Assembly (NCBI GenBank): GCA_016718805.1
Contig: JADKCP010000002.1
Coordinates: forward strand, 186,001-250,000
Direction: 5' to 3'
Source: Bacteroidota bacterium
Lineage (GTDB): Bacteria; Bacteroidota; Bacteroidia; UBA4408
Length of the DNA stretch: 64,000 nt
Under the pieces are notes generated by a model. It had not been told where the DNA came from. It searched no databases and saw nothing but the letters and a program-made list of their open reading frames with translations. The position numbers were made by a program, and so were the translations under genes. Below are positions 42,345-50,828 of this stretch, piece after piece (the first letter of the stretch is position 1; each line of letters starts with the position of its first letter).

Positions 42345-43238
42345 ATGTTTGAGGAATTTAAAGAATCGCTTGTAATTTTAATTACCACACCGGTATACCT
42401 GGTACTCATTGCTCTTGAAATGCTGATGAGCAGCTTACACCACAAGCATTTCTACACGCTAAAGGATACACTTACAAACGTGTATTTAATGAGTTTAAAT
42501 TTAGTACTTGATGTACTCTTAAGAGCTGTATGCTTGTTTGTGCTCACGTATTTTTTTCGTTTTCATTTTTTTCAACTGCAACAGCCTTTTGGGTATTGGT
42601 TTCTATTGTTGATATTTTTGGATATAGCCTTTTATTTCCAACACAGAGTTGATCATTTTTCACGCCTTTTTTGGGCAGTTCATGTTACGCATCATTCATC
42701 CGATTTTTTTAATTTAACAACCGGTTTTCGTTCTTCGGTTTTTCAACCTTTGTATCGCTTTATTTATTTTATTCCGCTTTCTTTAATGGGTTTTAAAGGT
42801 GAGGATATCATGCTAATGTATTCGATTACTCAGATATATGGCATTTTAATTCATACACAATATATTGATAAATTAGGTTTTCTTGAATGGTTTATGGCAA
42901 CTCCTTCACACCATCGTGTGCATCATGCCAGTAATGTTAAATACCTGGATAAGAACATGGGAATGGTTTTTATTATTTGGGATAAATTGTTTGGCACTTT
43001 TGCCGAAGAGGATAACCGTGATGAAGCAATTCAATTTGGATTAACTAAAAAGCTTGATCAACCTTACCATCCGGTTAAAATTATTTTTCATGAGTGGCAA
43101 AATATTGTGGCAGATATGAAAAAAAAGTTACCCCTTACAATAAAATTAAAATACCTCTTTTATCCTCCGGGATGGAGTCACGATGGCAGCAGCAAAACAT
43201 CGAAACAGTTAAGAGCTGAGGCAAAAAAAATAAAATGA
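42345..43238 (+). CDS. Sterol desaturase/fatty acid hydroxylase family protein
   Basis: A 297-residue membrane protein with several hydrophobic segments and the di-iron histidine clusters of the family: QHRVDHF (about 98-104), HVTHHSSDF (about 112-120) and HHRVHHASN (about 189-197). Family members hydroxylate or desaturate lipids using O2 in the membrane. In Bacteroidota, possible substrates are ornithine lipids, sphingolipids, or carotenoids; an alpha-oxoamine synthase at 44.3 kb could point to sphingolipid or amino lipid, but the link is speculative. Stands first in a plus-strand group of genes. Confidence 0.85.
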   Translation: MFEEFKESLVILITTPVYLVLIALEMLMSSLHHKHFYTLKDTLTNVYLMSLNLVLDVLLRAVCLFVLTYFFRFHFFQLQQPFGYWFLLLIFLDIAFYFQHRVDHFSRLFWAVHVTHHSSDFFNLTTGFRSSVFQPLYRFIYFIPLSLMGFKGEDIMLMYSITQIYGILIHTQYIDKLGFLEWFMATPSHHRVHHASNVKYLDKNMGMVFIIWDKLFGTFAEEDNRDEAIQFGLTKKLDQPYHPVKIIFHEWQNIVADMKKKLPLTIKLKYLFYPPGWSHDGSSKTSKQLRAEAKKIK

Positions 43239-43296
43239 AATAAGTATCTGCAACATCGCGGAATCACTTCTTTCTTGCTAACTTTAAACCTGTTGA

Positions 43297-44091
43297 ATGA
43301 ACTCTAAAATACTTTCCTTTGCCGAAACCCGCGATTTACTTGAGGAAAGTTTTTTGTTGTACAATCAGCCTTCCTTTATTGTGAGCGATCCAATTTCTAT
43401 TCCACACCTTTTTAGTAAAAAACAAGACATAGAAATAGCCGGTTTTTTAGCTGCTACTATTGCTTGGGGAAATCGCAGCAGTATACTCACAAATGCAAAG
43501 CGAATAATGCAGCTGATGAACAATACACCGCATGAATTTGTATTAAATTTTACTGAAACACAAGCCTCCTATTCCAACTTAAAAAACTTTGTACACCGCA
43601 CGTTTAATGGTGAAGATTTGATTTATTTCATCTTAGCCCTACAACATATTTACCGAGAAAATAAGGATATGGAAAGTTTGTTTGTTAAAGGCTACAATAA
43701 AAAGGACAGTGATTTAAAACAAGCCATTGCTCATTTTAGAAACACTTTTTTTGAATTGGAACATCCCAAGCGTACACAAAAACATGTTGCCGACACGGCG
43801 AAAAATTCAGCTGCCAAACGCATTAATATGTTTTTGCGTTGGATGGTTCGAAAAGACACAAAAGGTGTTGATTTTGGCTTGTGGAATAAAATTCCTGCAG
43901 CTGTACTTTCCTGCCCTTTAGATGTACACTCGGGTACTATTGCTCGCAAATTACAACTCTTGAAGCGTACTCAAAACGACTGGAAAGCATGCGCTGAATT
44001 AACTGCTAACTTAAAGTTGTTTGATGCTTCCGATCCGGTTAAATACGATTTTGCTTTGTTTGGATTAGGGGTGAATAAAGGCTTGCAATAA
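43297..44091 (+). CDS. TIGR02757 (DUF2400) family protein
   Basis: A 264-residue protein with the family pattern: DLLEESFLLYNQPSFIVSDPISIPHLF at the N-terminus, IEIAGFLAATIAWGNRSSILTNAK at about 45-68, NTFFELEHPKRTQKHVADT, and NMFLRWMVRKDTKGVDFGLW at about 178-197, then PLDVHSGTIARKL. It resembles a HhH-type DNA glycosylase fold according to the family's description, but no activity is proven. Full length. It begins 58 bp after the desaturase-like gene. Confidence 0.85.
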   Translation: MNSKILSFAETRDLLEESFLLYNQPSFIVSDPISIPHLFSKKQDIEIAGFLAATIAWGNRSSILTNAKRIMQLMNNTPHEFVLNFTETQASYSNLKNFVHRTFNGEDLIYFILALQHIYRENKDMESLFVKGYNKKDSDLKQAIAHFRNTFFELEHPKRTQKHVADTAKNSAAKRINMFLRWMVRKDTKGVDFGLWNKIPAAVLSCPLDVHSGTIARKLQLLKRTQNDWKACAELTANLKLFDASDPVKYDFALFGLGVNKGLQ

Positions 44092-44337
44092 AACCGCATC
44101 TTTCAAATCACTAAATCGAGTATGTTTATTCATGCAACTATATTTATAAACAATATTTTATTTCGAAAGATGAAAAGCTTTCAATTTACTCAAAAACTTA
44201 CAAGTGTTATGTGCAATATGGAGCACAGGTGCAAGAGTGCAAATGATTCCCATCTATTGTAGAAAATAACTGAGGTATTTATCCAAAAAATGAATTAATT
44301 TCGCAATCATTTTGTAATTAACTTAAAACGATATACT

Positions 44338-45579
44338 GTGGATTTATTTGAAAAAATTAGAGCAAACCGCGGACCTATTGGTCAACACGCCAAAGAATCG
44401 CATGGCTATTTTACCTTTCCTAAATTAGAAGGTGAAATTGGACCTCACATGGTTTTTAGAGGCAAGAAAAGATTGAACTGGAGTTTGAATAATTACCTTG
44501 GTTTAGCCAACCATCCCGAAGTGCGAAAGGCTGATGCTGATGCTGCTGCTCAGTATGGTTTTGCCTTACCAATGGGTGCCCGCATGATGAGTGGAAATTC
44601 AAATCAACACGAACAACTCGAAGCCGAATTATCAGCTTTTGTAGAAAAAGAAGATACCATACTTTGTAATTTTGGGTATCAGGCAATGGTTTCAGCAATC
44701 GACTGCCTGGTTGATCGCCACGATGTTATTGTTTACGATGCTGAAAGTCATGCTTGTATTTTAGACGGTGTTCGCCTACACATGGGCAAACGCTATGTAT
44801 TTGCACACAACGATATTGAAAGCTGTGAAAAACAATTGCAACGTGCTACCAAACTCGTTGAGAATACAGGAGGTGCAATTTTAGTAATTACCGAAGGTGT
44901 ATTTGGAATGAGCGGAAATCAAGGTAAACTAAAAGAAATAGTAGCCCTGAAGAAAAAATATAAATTCCGTTTGTTCGTGGATGATGCGCACGGAATAGGT
45001 ACCATGGGAGCTACAGGTGGTGGAACCGGACAAGCACAAGGTTGCCAAGATGGTATTGATATTTATTTTGGAACGTTTGCTAAATCATTTGCCTTAATCG
45101 GTGGATTTATTTCGAGTGATGAACAAGTGGTTGAATACTTGCGTTACAACATGCGTTCTCAAATTTTTGCTAAAGCATTACCAATGCCTTTGGTTGTAGG
45201 AGCCCTAAAGCGTATTGAATTAATGCGCACTCAGCCACAATTAAAAGATAAGCTGTGGGAAATTACCAATGCCTTGCAAAGCGGTTTAAAAGCTGCCGGT
45301 TTTAACATAGGTACAACCAATTCACCGGTAACTCCGGTTTACATGAATGGTAGCATTCCTGAATCAACCAATTTGATTTTAGACTTACGCGAAAATTACG
45401 ACATCTTTTGTTCCATGGTTGTGTATCCGGTGGTTCCTAAAGGTGTAATTATTTTACGCCTCATTCCTACTGCAGTGCATACTCTTGAAGATGTAAAATA
45501 CACCATAGATGCATTCAGCAAAATTTATCATAAACTTACTTCTGGTCAGTATATGAGTGAAAAAATTGCGGCTATTTAA
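44338..45579 (+). CDS. Alpha-oxoamine synthase (BioF/KBL/serine palmitoyltransferase family)
   Basis: A 413-residue PLP enzyme with a GTG start. Landmarks: LNWSLNNYLGLANHPEVRKAD at about 42-62, GARMMSGNSNQHEQLEAELSAF, DAESHACILDGVRLHMGK, FRLFVDDAHGIGTMGATGGG, and the PLP lysine in FGTFAKSFALIGGF. The family condenses an amino acid with an acyl-CoA: BioF makes 7-keto-8-aminopelargonate, KBL splits 2-amino-3-ketobutyrate, SPT makes 3-ketosphinganine. The N-terminal region resembles the Bacteroidota serine palmitoyltransferase-like group, so sphingolipid synthesis is the leading idea. It is preceded by a 246-bp gap with no gene, and followed by a terminator. Confidence 0.82.
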   Translation: MDLFEKIRANRGPIGQHAKESHGYFTFPKLEGEIGPHMVFRGKKRLNWSLNNYLGLANHPEVRKADADAAAQYGFALPMGARMMSGNSNQHEQLEAELSAFVEKEDTILCNFGYQAMVSAIDCLVDRHDVIVYDAESHACILDGVRLHMGKRYVFAHNDIESCEKQLQRATKLVENTGGAILVITEGVFGMSGNQGKLKEIVALKKKYKFRLFVDDAHGIGTMGATGGGTGQAQGCQDGIDIYFGTFAKSFALIGGFISSDEQVVEYLRYNMRSQIFAKALPMPLVVGALKRIELMRTQPQLKDKLWEITNALQSGLKAAGFNIGTTNSPVTPVYMNGSIPESTNLILDLRENYDIFCSMVVYPVVPKGVIILRLIPTAVHTLEDVKYTIDAFSKIYHKLTSGQYMSEKIAAI

Positions 45580-45597
45580 ACTGTAATAAAATGCTGT

Positions 45598-45635
45598 AAA
45601 ATCCCTTTGCCACAAAGCAGAGGGATTTTTTATTT
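45598..45635 (+). terminator. Rho-independent terminator after the alpha-oxoamine synthase gene
   Basis: Stem AAAATCCCT / AGGGATTTT (45598-45606 and 45621-45629), loop of 14 bases containing GCCACAAAGC, followed by T-rich sequence. It begins 18 bp after the stop codon. Confidence 0.85.
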
Positions 45636-45675
45636 TTAGAACTAATTTCTTCTTAGATTTAATAAAACTGAAACG

Positions 45676-46047
45676 ATGAAAGAACAAGTAAATAAGTATC
45701 CACGGTACAGAGCACTTGAAAATTTTCACATTGTATTATGGCTTTTTAAAGACTTGTGTTGGTGCAGTAACGCAAAAACGATGGGTTTGTTGCTAATTAT
45801 TCCAACCTTGTTGCTGGCTATTTATATTTTGTATTTGCATTGGTCCGAAAAAGTTGAACGACTACACAATGCTGCTGTAGTATGCTGGATATGTGCTAAT
45901 TCGGTTTGGATGCTAGGAGAATTTTACTTTGAAGATGGTTTACGAGATTACGCTTTGCTGTTTTTTATAAGTGGAATTATCTGTATCAGCTATTATTATT
46001 TATCCGAATTGTTCTTAAAAGTAAATCACAAAAAAATAGCTGAATAA
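45676..46047 (+). CDS. Small membrane protein of unknown function (123 aa)
   Basis: A 123-residue protein with three predicted hydrophobic helices: TMGLLLIIPTLLLAIYILYL (about 35-54), NAAVVCWICANSVWMLGEFY (about 65-84) and ALLFFISGIICISYYYLSEL (about 92-111). The N-terminus RALENFHIVLWLFKDLCWC is amphipathic and Trp/Cys-rich. No family recognised. It starts after a terminator and ends before a 230-bp gap. Confidence 0.65.
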   Translation: MKEQVNKYPRYRALENFHIVLWLFKDLCWCSNAKTMGLLLIIPTLLLAIYILYLHWSEKVERLHNAAVVCWICANSVWMLGEFYFEDGLRDYALLFFISGIICISYYYLSELFLKVNHKKIAE

Positions 46048-46138
46048 ACATAGTTGGCCAAAAATTACATCCATCAACGCTACTGTATTTAAAGATAAAT
46101 TTGATTTAAAAAAATCTCTTGTAAATTGAATTTTTAAT

Positions 46139-46186
46139 GGAACGCTGATTGGGCGGATTTTACTGATTCTCGCGGATTTTACTCTG
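46139..46186. repeat. Short intergenic repeat GCGGATTTTACT in two 19-bp-spaced copies
   Basis: GCGGATTTTACT occurs at 46153-46164 and 46172-46183, within AACGCTGATTGGGCGGATTT. This type of motif resembles the small dispersed GCGGATTT-containing repeats I recall from other Bacteroidota intergenic regions. Only this pair is seen in the window; the rest of the 46048-46279 gap shows no gene. Confidence 0.4.
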
Positions 46187-46279
46187 TTAATGATTATCCA
46201 TATCGTTTCAACAGAACTAGACTCAAGCGGATACAAGCAAAAAATTAACTGGTGGTAAAGGAGTTGCGAAATAAGAAAA

Positions 46280-47650
46280 TCACTTCAATCCTTTTTGATC
46301 AATTAAATAGATAAACGCCGCCATTGCAGCTGCTCCTAATTCTAATTCGCGTTTGTTTACCTTATCAAAAGAATCCTCAGGTGAATGATGGTAATCAAAA
46401 TAGCGTTGCGATTCAGGAAGCAATGAAAAGCCAGGAACACCTGTATCTACCAACGGATCAATATCTGAACCGCTTCCCGATTCATTAAAATTATAGATTC
46501 CGTAAGGTTCTAACAAAGGGCGCCACGATTTTACACGATTTCTAACCTCTGTACTTGCATCCATTGAAAATCCTAGTGGGGCAAATCCTCCTTCATCACT
46601 TTCCAATGCAGCTATATGCTGCTCTTTGTTTTTTTGGGCAAGTTCTAAATATTTCAATCCTCCCCTCCTGCCATTTTCTTCGTTCATAAATGCAACCGCA
46701 CGTATCGTATTCTTTGGAACATAGTTGAGCGCTTTTAAGATGCGTATAACTTCAATGGATTGCACTACACCTGCTCCATCATCGTGCGCACCTTGTCCGG
46801 TATCCCATGAATCAAGGTGTCCGCCGAACACTATTATTTTTTCAGGTTCCGATTGTCCTTTTAATTCTGCAACCACATTATAGGATTGAACTTCCGGAAG
46901 GCTTTCACAATTGAGTCTCAAATAAAAACTAAGCTCCGGATTTTTTTTCAATGACTCACTTAATAAATCAGCAGCATTCGTGCTTATCGCACATCCCGGT
47001 ATTTTCACAATGGTATCGGCATAACCCATAGCACCTGTATGTGGAAAATCCTGTTTGCTGAGCGACAAGGAACGAACAACAACTGCAATTGCACCATATG
47101 GCGCAGCTTCCATAGCTCCCGAATAGCGTTGCCTAGCGGCTCCGCCATATGCATGCATGGTATTAATTAAAGTTGGATCCATGGGGCGATTGTAAAACAC
47201 AATTTTTCCTTTGAGCTTTTCTTTTCCCAACTTCTTCAATTCATCAAACGAATGCACTTCTATAACTTGTGCAGTTAATCCTTTTGCACCAGTTCCTATA
47301 CTTCCTCCCAAAGCACAAACAGGAAGTGAAACAGCCTTGTCTTTAGCAAGAATTGTTGCTTCGGCAGCATCACCTCGCACCCAATGTGGCACCATACACG
47401 CTTGTTTGTATACTGAATCTGCATTTAATCGCTTCATCACAGTGGATATATATTCAACAGCTTTCGCTGCATTTTCAGATCCGGATAGCCTTCCGCCAAT
47501 ACTTGAGCAAAGTACTTGGAGGTTTTGATAGGACTCTCCTTTGGTTAATGCTTCCGAAAATATTCGGCGAATCATTAATGAATCTTCTTGCCCTGCAAAC
47601 AAATGTTGTATCGATAGCAAGCAACAAATTAGGAAGGAAATTTTTTTCAT
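46280..47650 (-). CDS. M28 family metallopeptidase (carboxypeptidase Q/PGCP-like), exported
   Basis: About 456 residues from ATG 47650, which begins the signal peptide MKKISFLICCLLSIQHLFAG; an in-frame ATG at 47674 would add eight residues before it and overlap the DUF721 gene. The peptidase domain has the di-zinc ligands of family M28: GGHLDSWD, HDDGAGV, NEENGRRGG, SDEGGF and YHHSPED in the expected order. An inserted PA-type domain (LKGKIVFYNRPMDPT) lies before. Likely a periplasmic or surface carboxy-/dipeptidase involved in peptide use. It lies 10 bp after DUF721 on the same strand. Confidence 0.88.
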   Translation of the reverse strand: MKKISFLICCLLSIQHLFAGQEDSLMIRRIFSEALTKGESYQNLQVLCSSIGGRLSGSENAAKAVEYISTVMKRLNADSVYKQACMVPHWVRGDAAEATILAKDKAVSLPVCALGGSIGTGAKGLTAQVIEVHSFDELKKLGKEKLKGKIVFYNRPMDPTLINTMHAYGGAARQRYSGAMEAAPYGAIAVVVRSLSLSKQDFPHTGAMGYADTIVKIPGCAISTNAADLLSESLKKNPELSFYLRLNCESLPEVQSYNVVAELKGQSEPEKIIVFGGHLDSWDTGQGAHDDGAGVVQSIEVIRILKALNYVPKNTIRAVAFMNEENGRRGGLKYLELAQKNKEQHIAALESDEGGFAPLGFSMDASTEVRNRVKSWRPLLEPYGIYNFNESGSGSDIDPLVDTGVPGFSLLPESQRYFDYHHSPEDSFDKVNKRELELGAAAMAAFIYLIDQKGLK

Positions 47651-47660
47651 ACTAAACAGT

Positions 47661-47951
47661 TTATAAAAATACAATTTCAGAAATCACATCATGATTGGCT
47701 TCTTTATTAAGTAATTCGATGAGTTTTGTTTTTGCATAACTCAATTCATGGCGTAAGGCTGCTGAATTTAATTCAACAAAAAGTGTCCTTTTGGCTATAT
47801 AAATTTTGGTGGTATGTTTAGCAACTGATATTCCCATCAAACTTTCCCAGGAGTTTATGAGTCTTACTTCATGTAACTTACCATCGAGACGGTATGCAGC
47901 AAGCAATTCATTGATTACTTCTTTGAGCGATTGTTCGTTAGATGCAGCCAT
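47661..47951 (-). CDS. DUF721/DciA-like protein
   Basis: A 96-residue protein with the DUF721 pattern: SLKEVINELLAAYRLDGKLHEVRLINSWESLMG, then TKIYIAKRTLFVELNSAALRHELSYAK. The family includes DciA, which helps load replicative helicases in bacteria that lack DnaC. It overlaps recF by one base (stop and start share 47951), forming the conserved recF-DUF721 pair of Bacteroidota. Confidence 0.82.
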   Translation of the reverse strand: MAASNEQSLKEVINELLAAYRLDGKLHEVRLINSWESLMGISVAKHTTKIYIAKRTLFVELNSAALRHELSYAKTKLIELLNKEANHDVISEIVFL

Positions 47952-49054
47952 TAGTTTTCGATGCTCCCATTTTTAATTTTAAACAATTTAAATTCAGTTT
48001 TGATTTTTTTAAATATGCGTGCTATTCTGTCGTCGTGCGTATCGGTTATAAATAATTGTCCAAATCCATCCGAACTTACTAGTTGCATTAGCTGTTGTAC
48101 ACGGTTTTCATCCAGTTTATCGTAAATATCATCAAGCAAAAGCAACGGCATTTTTTTAGTTATGTTTTTCAAAAATTCAAATTGGGCTAATTTTAAAGCA
48201 ATTAAAAAAGATTTTTGCTGCCCTTGTGAACCAAACTTCTTTACAGCAAAATCAGCTATTTTAAACACCAAATCATCCTTATGAATTCCTACCGAAGAGT
48301 AACTTAATTGCAAATCTTTTTTCACTGCCTGTTCAAGCAATGCATCAAATTGTTGACCGCTTAATTGCGAACTGTATTCAATACTTACCAGTTCCTTTCC
48401 TCCCGAAATTAATTGATAAAAGTGATTAAATATCGGGATAAATTTATCTATAAAAAGTGTGCGTTCCTTATGTATGGAAATTCCCAGCGGTATTAGTTGC
48501 TCGTCCCATACTGCCATGGTTTCTTTATCGTAATAACGACCTTCAGCAAAGGTTTTTAAAAGCGCATTTCGGTGTGCTAAAACTTTGTTGTAAGCTAATA
48601 ATTGCTCAAGATATTTTTTATTGTATTGAGCAATCGCACTATCCATGAATTTGCGGCGACTTTCGCTACCTTCAGTTATTAATTCTGAATCGGCCGGTGA
48701 AACCATCACCAAGGGTATATACCCGATATGTTCGGCCAATCGACTATATTCCTTTTTATTTTTTTTGAATAGCTTTTTTTCATTTCGCTTAAAGCCACAG
48801 TACACCTCTTCTTTGGTAGCATCATCGGATAAAAATTCTCCCTGAATTACAAAAAAAGGATTACCGTGAAAAATATTTTGGCTATCGTTGGGGTTAAAAA
48901 AACTTTTGCAAAAAGCTAGATAATGAATGGCATCTAACAAATTTGTTTTGCCCTCACCATTATTTCCAACAAAACAATTAATGTTTTTGGTAAACACAAA
49001 ATCGGCTTCGGAATAATTCTTAAAACCCAACAACGACAATTTATTCAGCTGCAT
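47951..49054 (-). CDS. recF: DNA replication/repair protein RecF
   Basis: A 367-residue SMC-like ATPase. Walker A is GNNGEGKT (30-37), the signature-like region is SVGIHKDDLVFKIADF and GSQGQQKSFLIALKLAQF, and Walker B is LLLLDDIYDKLDENR. It loads RecA at single-strand gaps together with RecO/RecR. It is the first gene of an operon with DUF721 and probably the M28 peptidase. The N-terminus MQLNKLSLLGFKNYSEADF is typical, supporting this start. Confidence 0.95.
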   Translation of the reverse strand: MQLNKLSLLGFKNYSEADFVFTKNINCFVGNNGEGKTNLLDAIHYLAFCKSFFNPNDSQNIFHGNPFFVIQGEFLSDDATKEEVYCGFKRNEKKLFKKNKKEYSRLAEHIGYIPLVMVSPADSELITEGSESRRKFMDSAIAQYNKKYLEQLLAYNKVLAHRNALLKTFAEGRYYDKETMAVWDEQLIPLGISIHKERTLFIDKFIPIFNHFYQLISGGKELVSIEYSSQLSGQQFDALLEQAVKKDLQLSYSSVGIHKDDLVFKIADFAVKKFGSQGQQKSFLIALKLAQFEFLKNITKKMPLLLLDDIYDKLDENRVQQLMQLVSSDGFGQLFITDTHDDRIARIFKKIKTEFKLFKIKNGSIEN

Positions 49055-49353
49055 TTAACACAATTAAAAAGCAGGACGAAAGTAGCTTTTTTATGCGGCA
49101 TTTTATAAAGAATCGAATAAAAATCCGTTGTGAATTTATACCACACCAACAAAGCTTCAATTTTAAGTGGATAGCTGTATTTACTGTCAATATATTTAAT
49201 GCATTTTTTTAACAAAATCTTACAGCAAGAAATACCAAGTATTCAGATTCATCTTACGAAGAAGATAACTTTGTGAGAAGCTAACAAGTTGTTTTTACCT
49301 TCCAAAATTCAATAAAAAAGCAAACCCAATTAACATGTTTGGCTATAATTGCC

Positions 49354-50133
49354 TTAGTTTTTAATACCACTTTCGCCAAAAACACGAAATGGAAAATAGG
49401 TTCTCTTGGTACGTAAATTATATTTTTGAATCGCATTTACTTCTATGTGACGTATAGCTTCTTCAACGTTATCGGTGAATAAAAAGAGTTGCTTATCGGC
49501 AGCTGAAATTGTTTGTTCTCTTTCCATCAAATCAAAATGTGCCATCAAATTTTTATGGTATTCTTTGCCCATAATTACCACCGGAAAATTTCTTGCTTTA
49601 TGTGTTTGAATCAATGTTATTGCTTCAAAAAATTCGTCAAGTGTACCGAAGCCTCCGGGCATCACAACAAATGCATAGGAGTATTTTGACAACAGTACTT
49701 TGCGTACAAAAAAATACTCAATGGTTACCCACTGATCCAAATAAGGATTGGCATGTTGTTCAGTTGGAAGTGTGATGTTGCAACCAACCGATTTTCCATG
49801 TGCATCTTTAGCTCCCCTATTGGCTGCTTCCATTAATCCCGGTCCACCGCCTGTCATCACTGTAAAACCAACTTGTGCTAAGGCATTTCCGACTTTGCGA
49901 GTCATTTCGTAATACGCATGATTTTCAGTAAAACGAGCCGATCCAAATACTGTAACACAAGGTCCTAAAAAATGAAACTTTCGAAACCCCTTTACAAATT
50001 CAATAAATACTTTCAAGGTAAATACAAGTTCCTGCCAACGCGATCTGGGTCCTTCAAGAAATAATTGTTCGGCTGATTTTTTAGGTGTTTTATTAGACAT
50101 ATAGTTATCGTAATTTAATGCAGCAAGTTGCAT
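49354..50133 (-). CDS. LOG family protein (TIGR00730, lysine decarboxylase-like fold)
   Basis: About 259 residues. It has a Rossmann fold with CVTVFGSARF at about 59-68, MTGGGPGLMEAANRGAKDA at about 96-114 and the signature PGGFGTLDEFFEAITLIQ at about 159-176. Members with this motif are cytokinin-type ribonucleotide phosphoribohydrolases (LOG), not lysine decarboxylases. Start is uncertain: an alternative ATG 11 codons later (50100) begins MSNKTPKKSAEQ. A 300-bp gap to recF shows no other gene. Confidence 0.85.
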   Translation of the reverse strand: MQLAALNYDNYMSNKTPKKSAEQLFLEGPRSRWQELVFTLKVFIEFVKGFRKFHFLGPCVTVFGSARFTENHAYYEMTRKVGNALAQVGFTVMTGGGPGLMEAANRGAKDAHGKSVGCNITLPTEQHANPYLDQWVTIEYFFVRKVLLSKYSYAFVVMPGGFGTLDEFFEAITLIQTHKARNFPVVIMGKEYHKNLMAHFDLMEREQTISAADKQLFLFTDNVEEAIRHIEVNAIQKYNLRTKRTYFPFRVFGESGIKN

Positions 50134-50235
50134 GAATTTATCGTTTCAACAAAATTTGTATACCTATATTAGTTTTAAATGTTTGTATACTTCGTGTTGA
50201 TTATTAGGTAGATTAGGATTAGCTGCAGAAAATTC

Positions 50236-50243
50236 TATTTTTG
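50236..50243 (+). promoter_or_regulatory. Candidate -7 box TATTTTTG for the tag-like gene
   Basis: Exact TAnnTTTG match. It overlaps the TTG at 50241 that would otherwise be a possible start codon, so translation most likely begins at the ATG at 50262. Confidence 0.45.
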
Positions 50244-50261
50244 AGAAAAAATAAATTTCAC

Positions 50262-50828
50262 ATGGCGAATGCGTCTACGAATCCCTACTGTAATTTTGTA
50301 AATAATTTACCGGCAAACGAAGCCAATGTACACCGAAAGTACCATCATGAAGAATATGGTTTTCCAATTCATTCAGACGATGAATTATTTTGTCGTTTAA
50401 TATTGGAAATTAATCAGGCAGGGCTTAGCTGGACGACTATCTTAAAAAAACAAGAAAATTTTAGGGCAGCTTATAGCCAATTTAATATTAAGAAGGTTGC
50501 AGCCTATACGCAGGTTGATATAGATCGATTGCTCAATGATGCAGGCATTATTCGCAACAAATTAAAAGTAAATGCTGCTATTGAGAACGCTAAAACCATC
50601 TTACTATTGCAAAAGGAATTCGGTTCATTTCAAAAGTGGTTACAACATCATCATCCTAAAACTAAGGAAGAATGGACGAAATTGTTTAAAAAAACATTTC
50701 GCTTTACAGGTGGAGAAATTGTAAATGAATTTTTAATGAGCTGCGGATTCTTAAAAGGCGCACATTCCGAAGATTGTCCGATTTATAAGAAAGTCATACA
50801 TTCTAAACCTAGTTGGAATACAAAATAG
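50262..50828 (+). CDS. tag: DNA-3-methyladenine glycosylase I (Tag family)
   Basis: 188 residues from the ATG at 50262. It matches the Tag family: EINQAGLSWTTILKKQENFR at about 49-68, FNIKKVAAYTQVDIDRLLNDAGIIRNKLKVNA, and TFRFTGGEIVNEFLMSCG. The structural zinc site is visible: Cys10, a His in the KYHHEEYGFP region, and H-x3-C in GAHSEDCPIY. It removes 3-methyladenine from alkylated DNA. It stands alone between divergent LOG and convergent phosphatase-like genes. Confidence 0.85.
   Translation: MANASTNPYCNFVNNLPANEANVHRKYHHEEYGFPIHSDDELFCRLILEINQAGLSWTTILKKQENFRAAYSQFNIKKVAAYTQVDIDRLLNDAGIIRNKLKVNAAIENAKTILLLQKEFGSFQKWLQHHHPKTKEEWTKLFKKTFRFTGGEIVNEFLMSCGFLKGAHSEDCPIYKKVIHSKPSWNTK

Noticed and set aside
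50241..50261. TTG at 50241 as the start of the tag-like gene
   Set aside because: It lies inside an exact TAnnTTTG promoter box, and the residues it adds do not match Tag; the ATG at 50262 begins a normal N-terminus.
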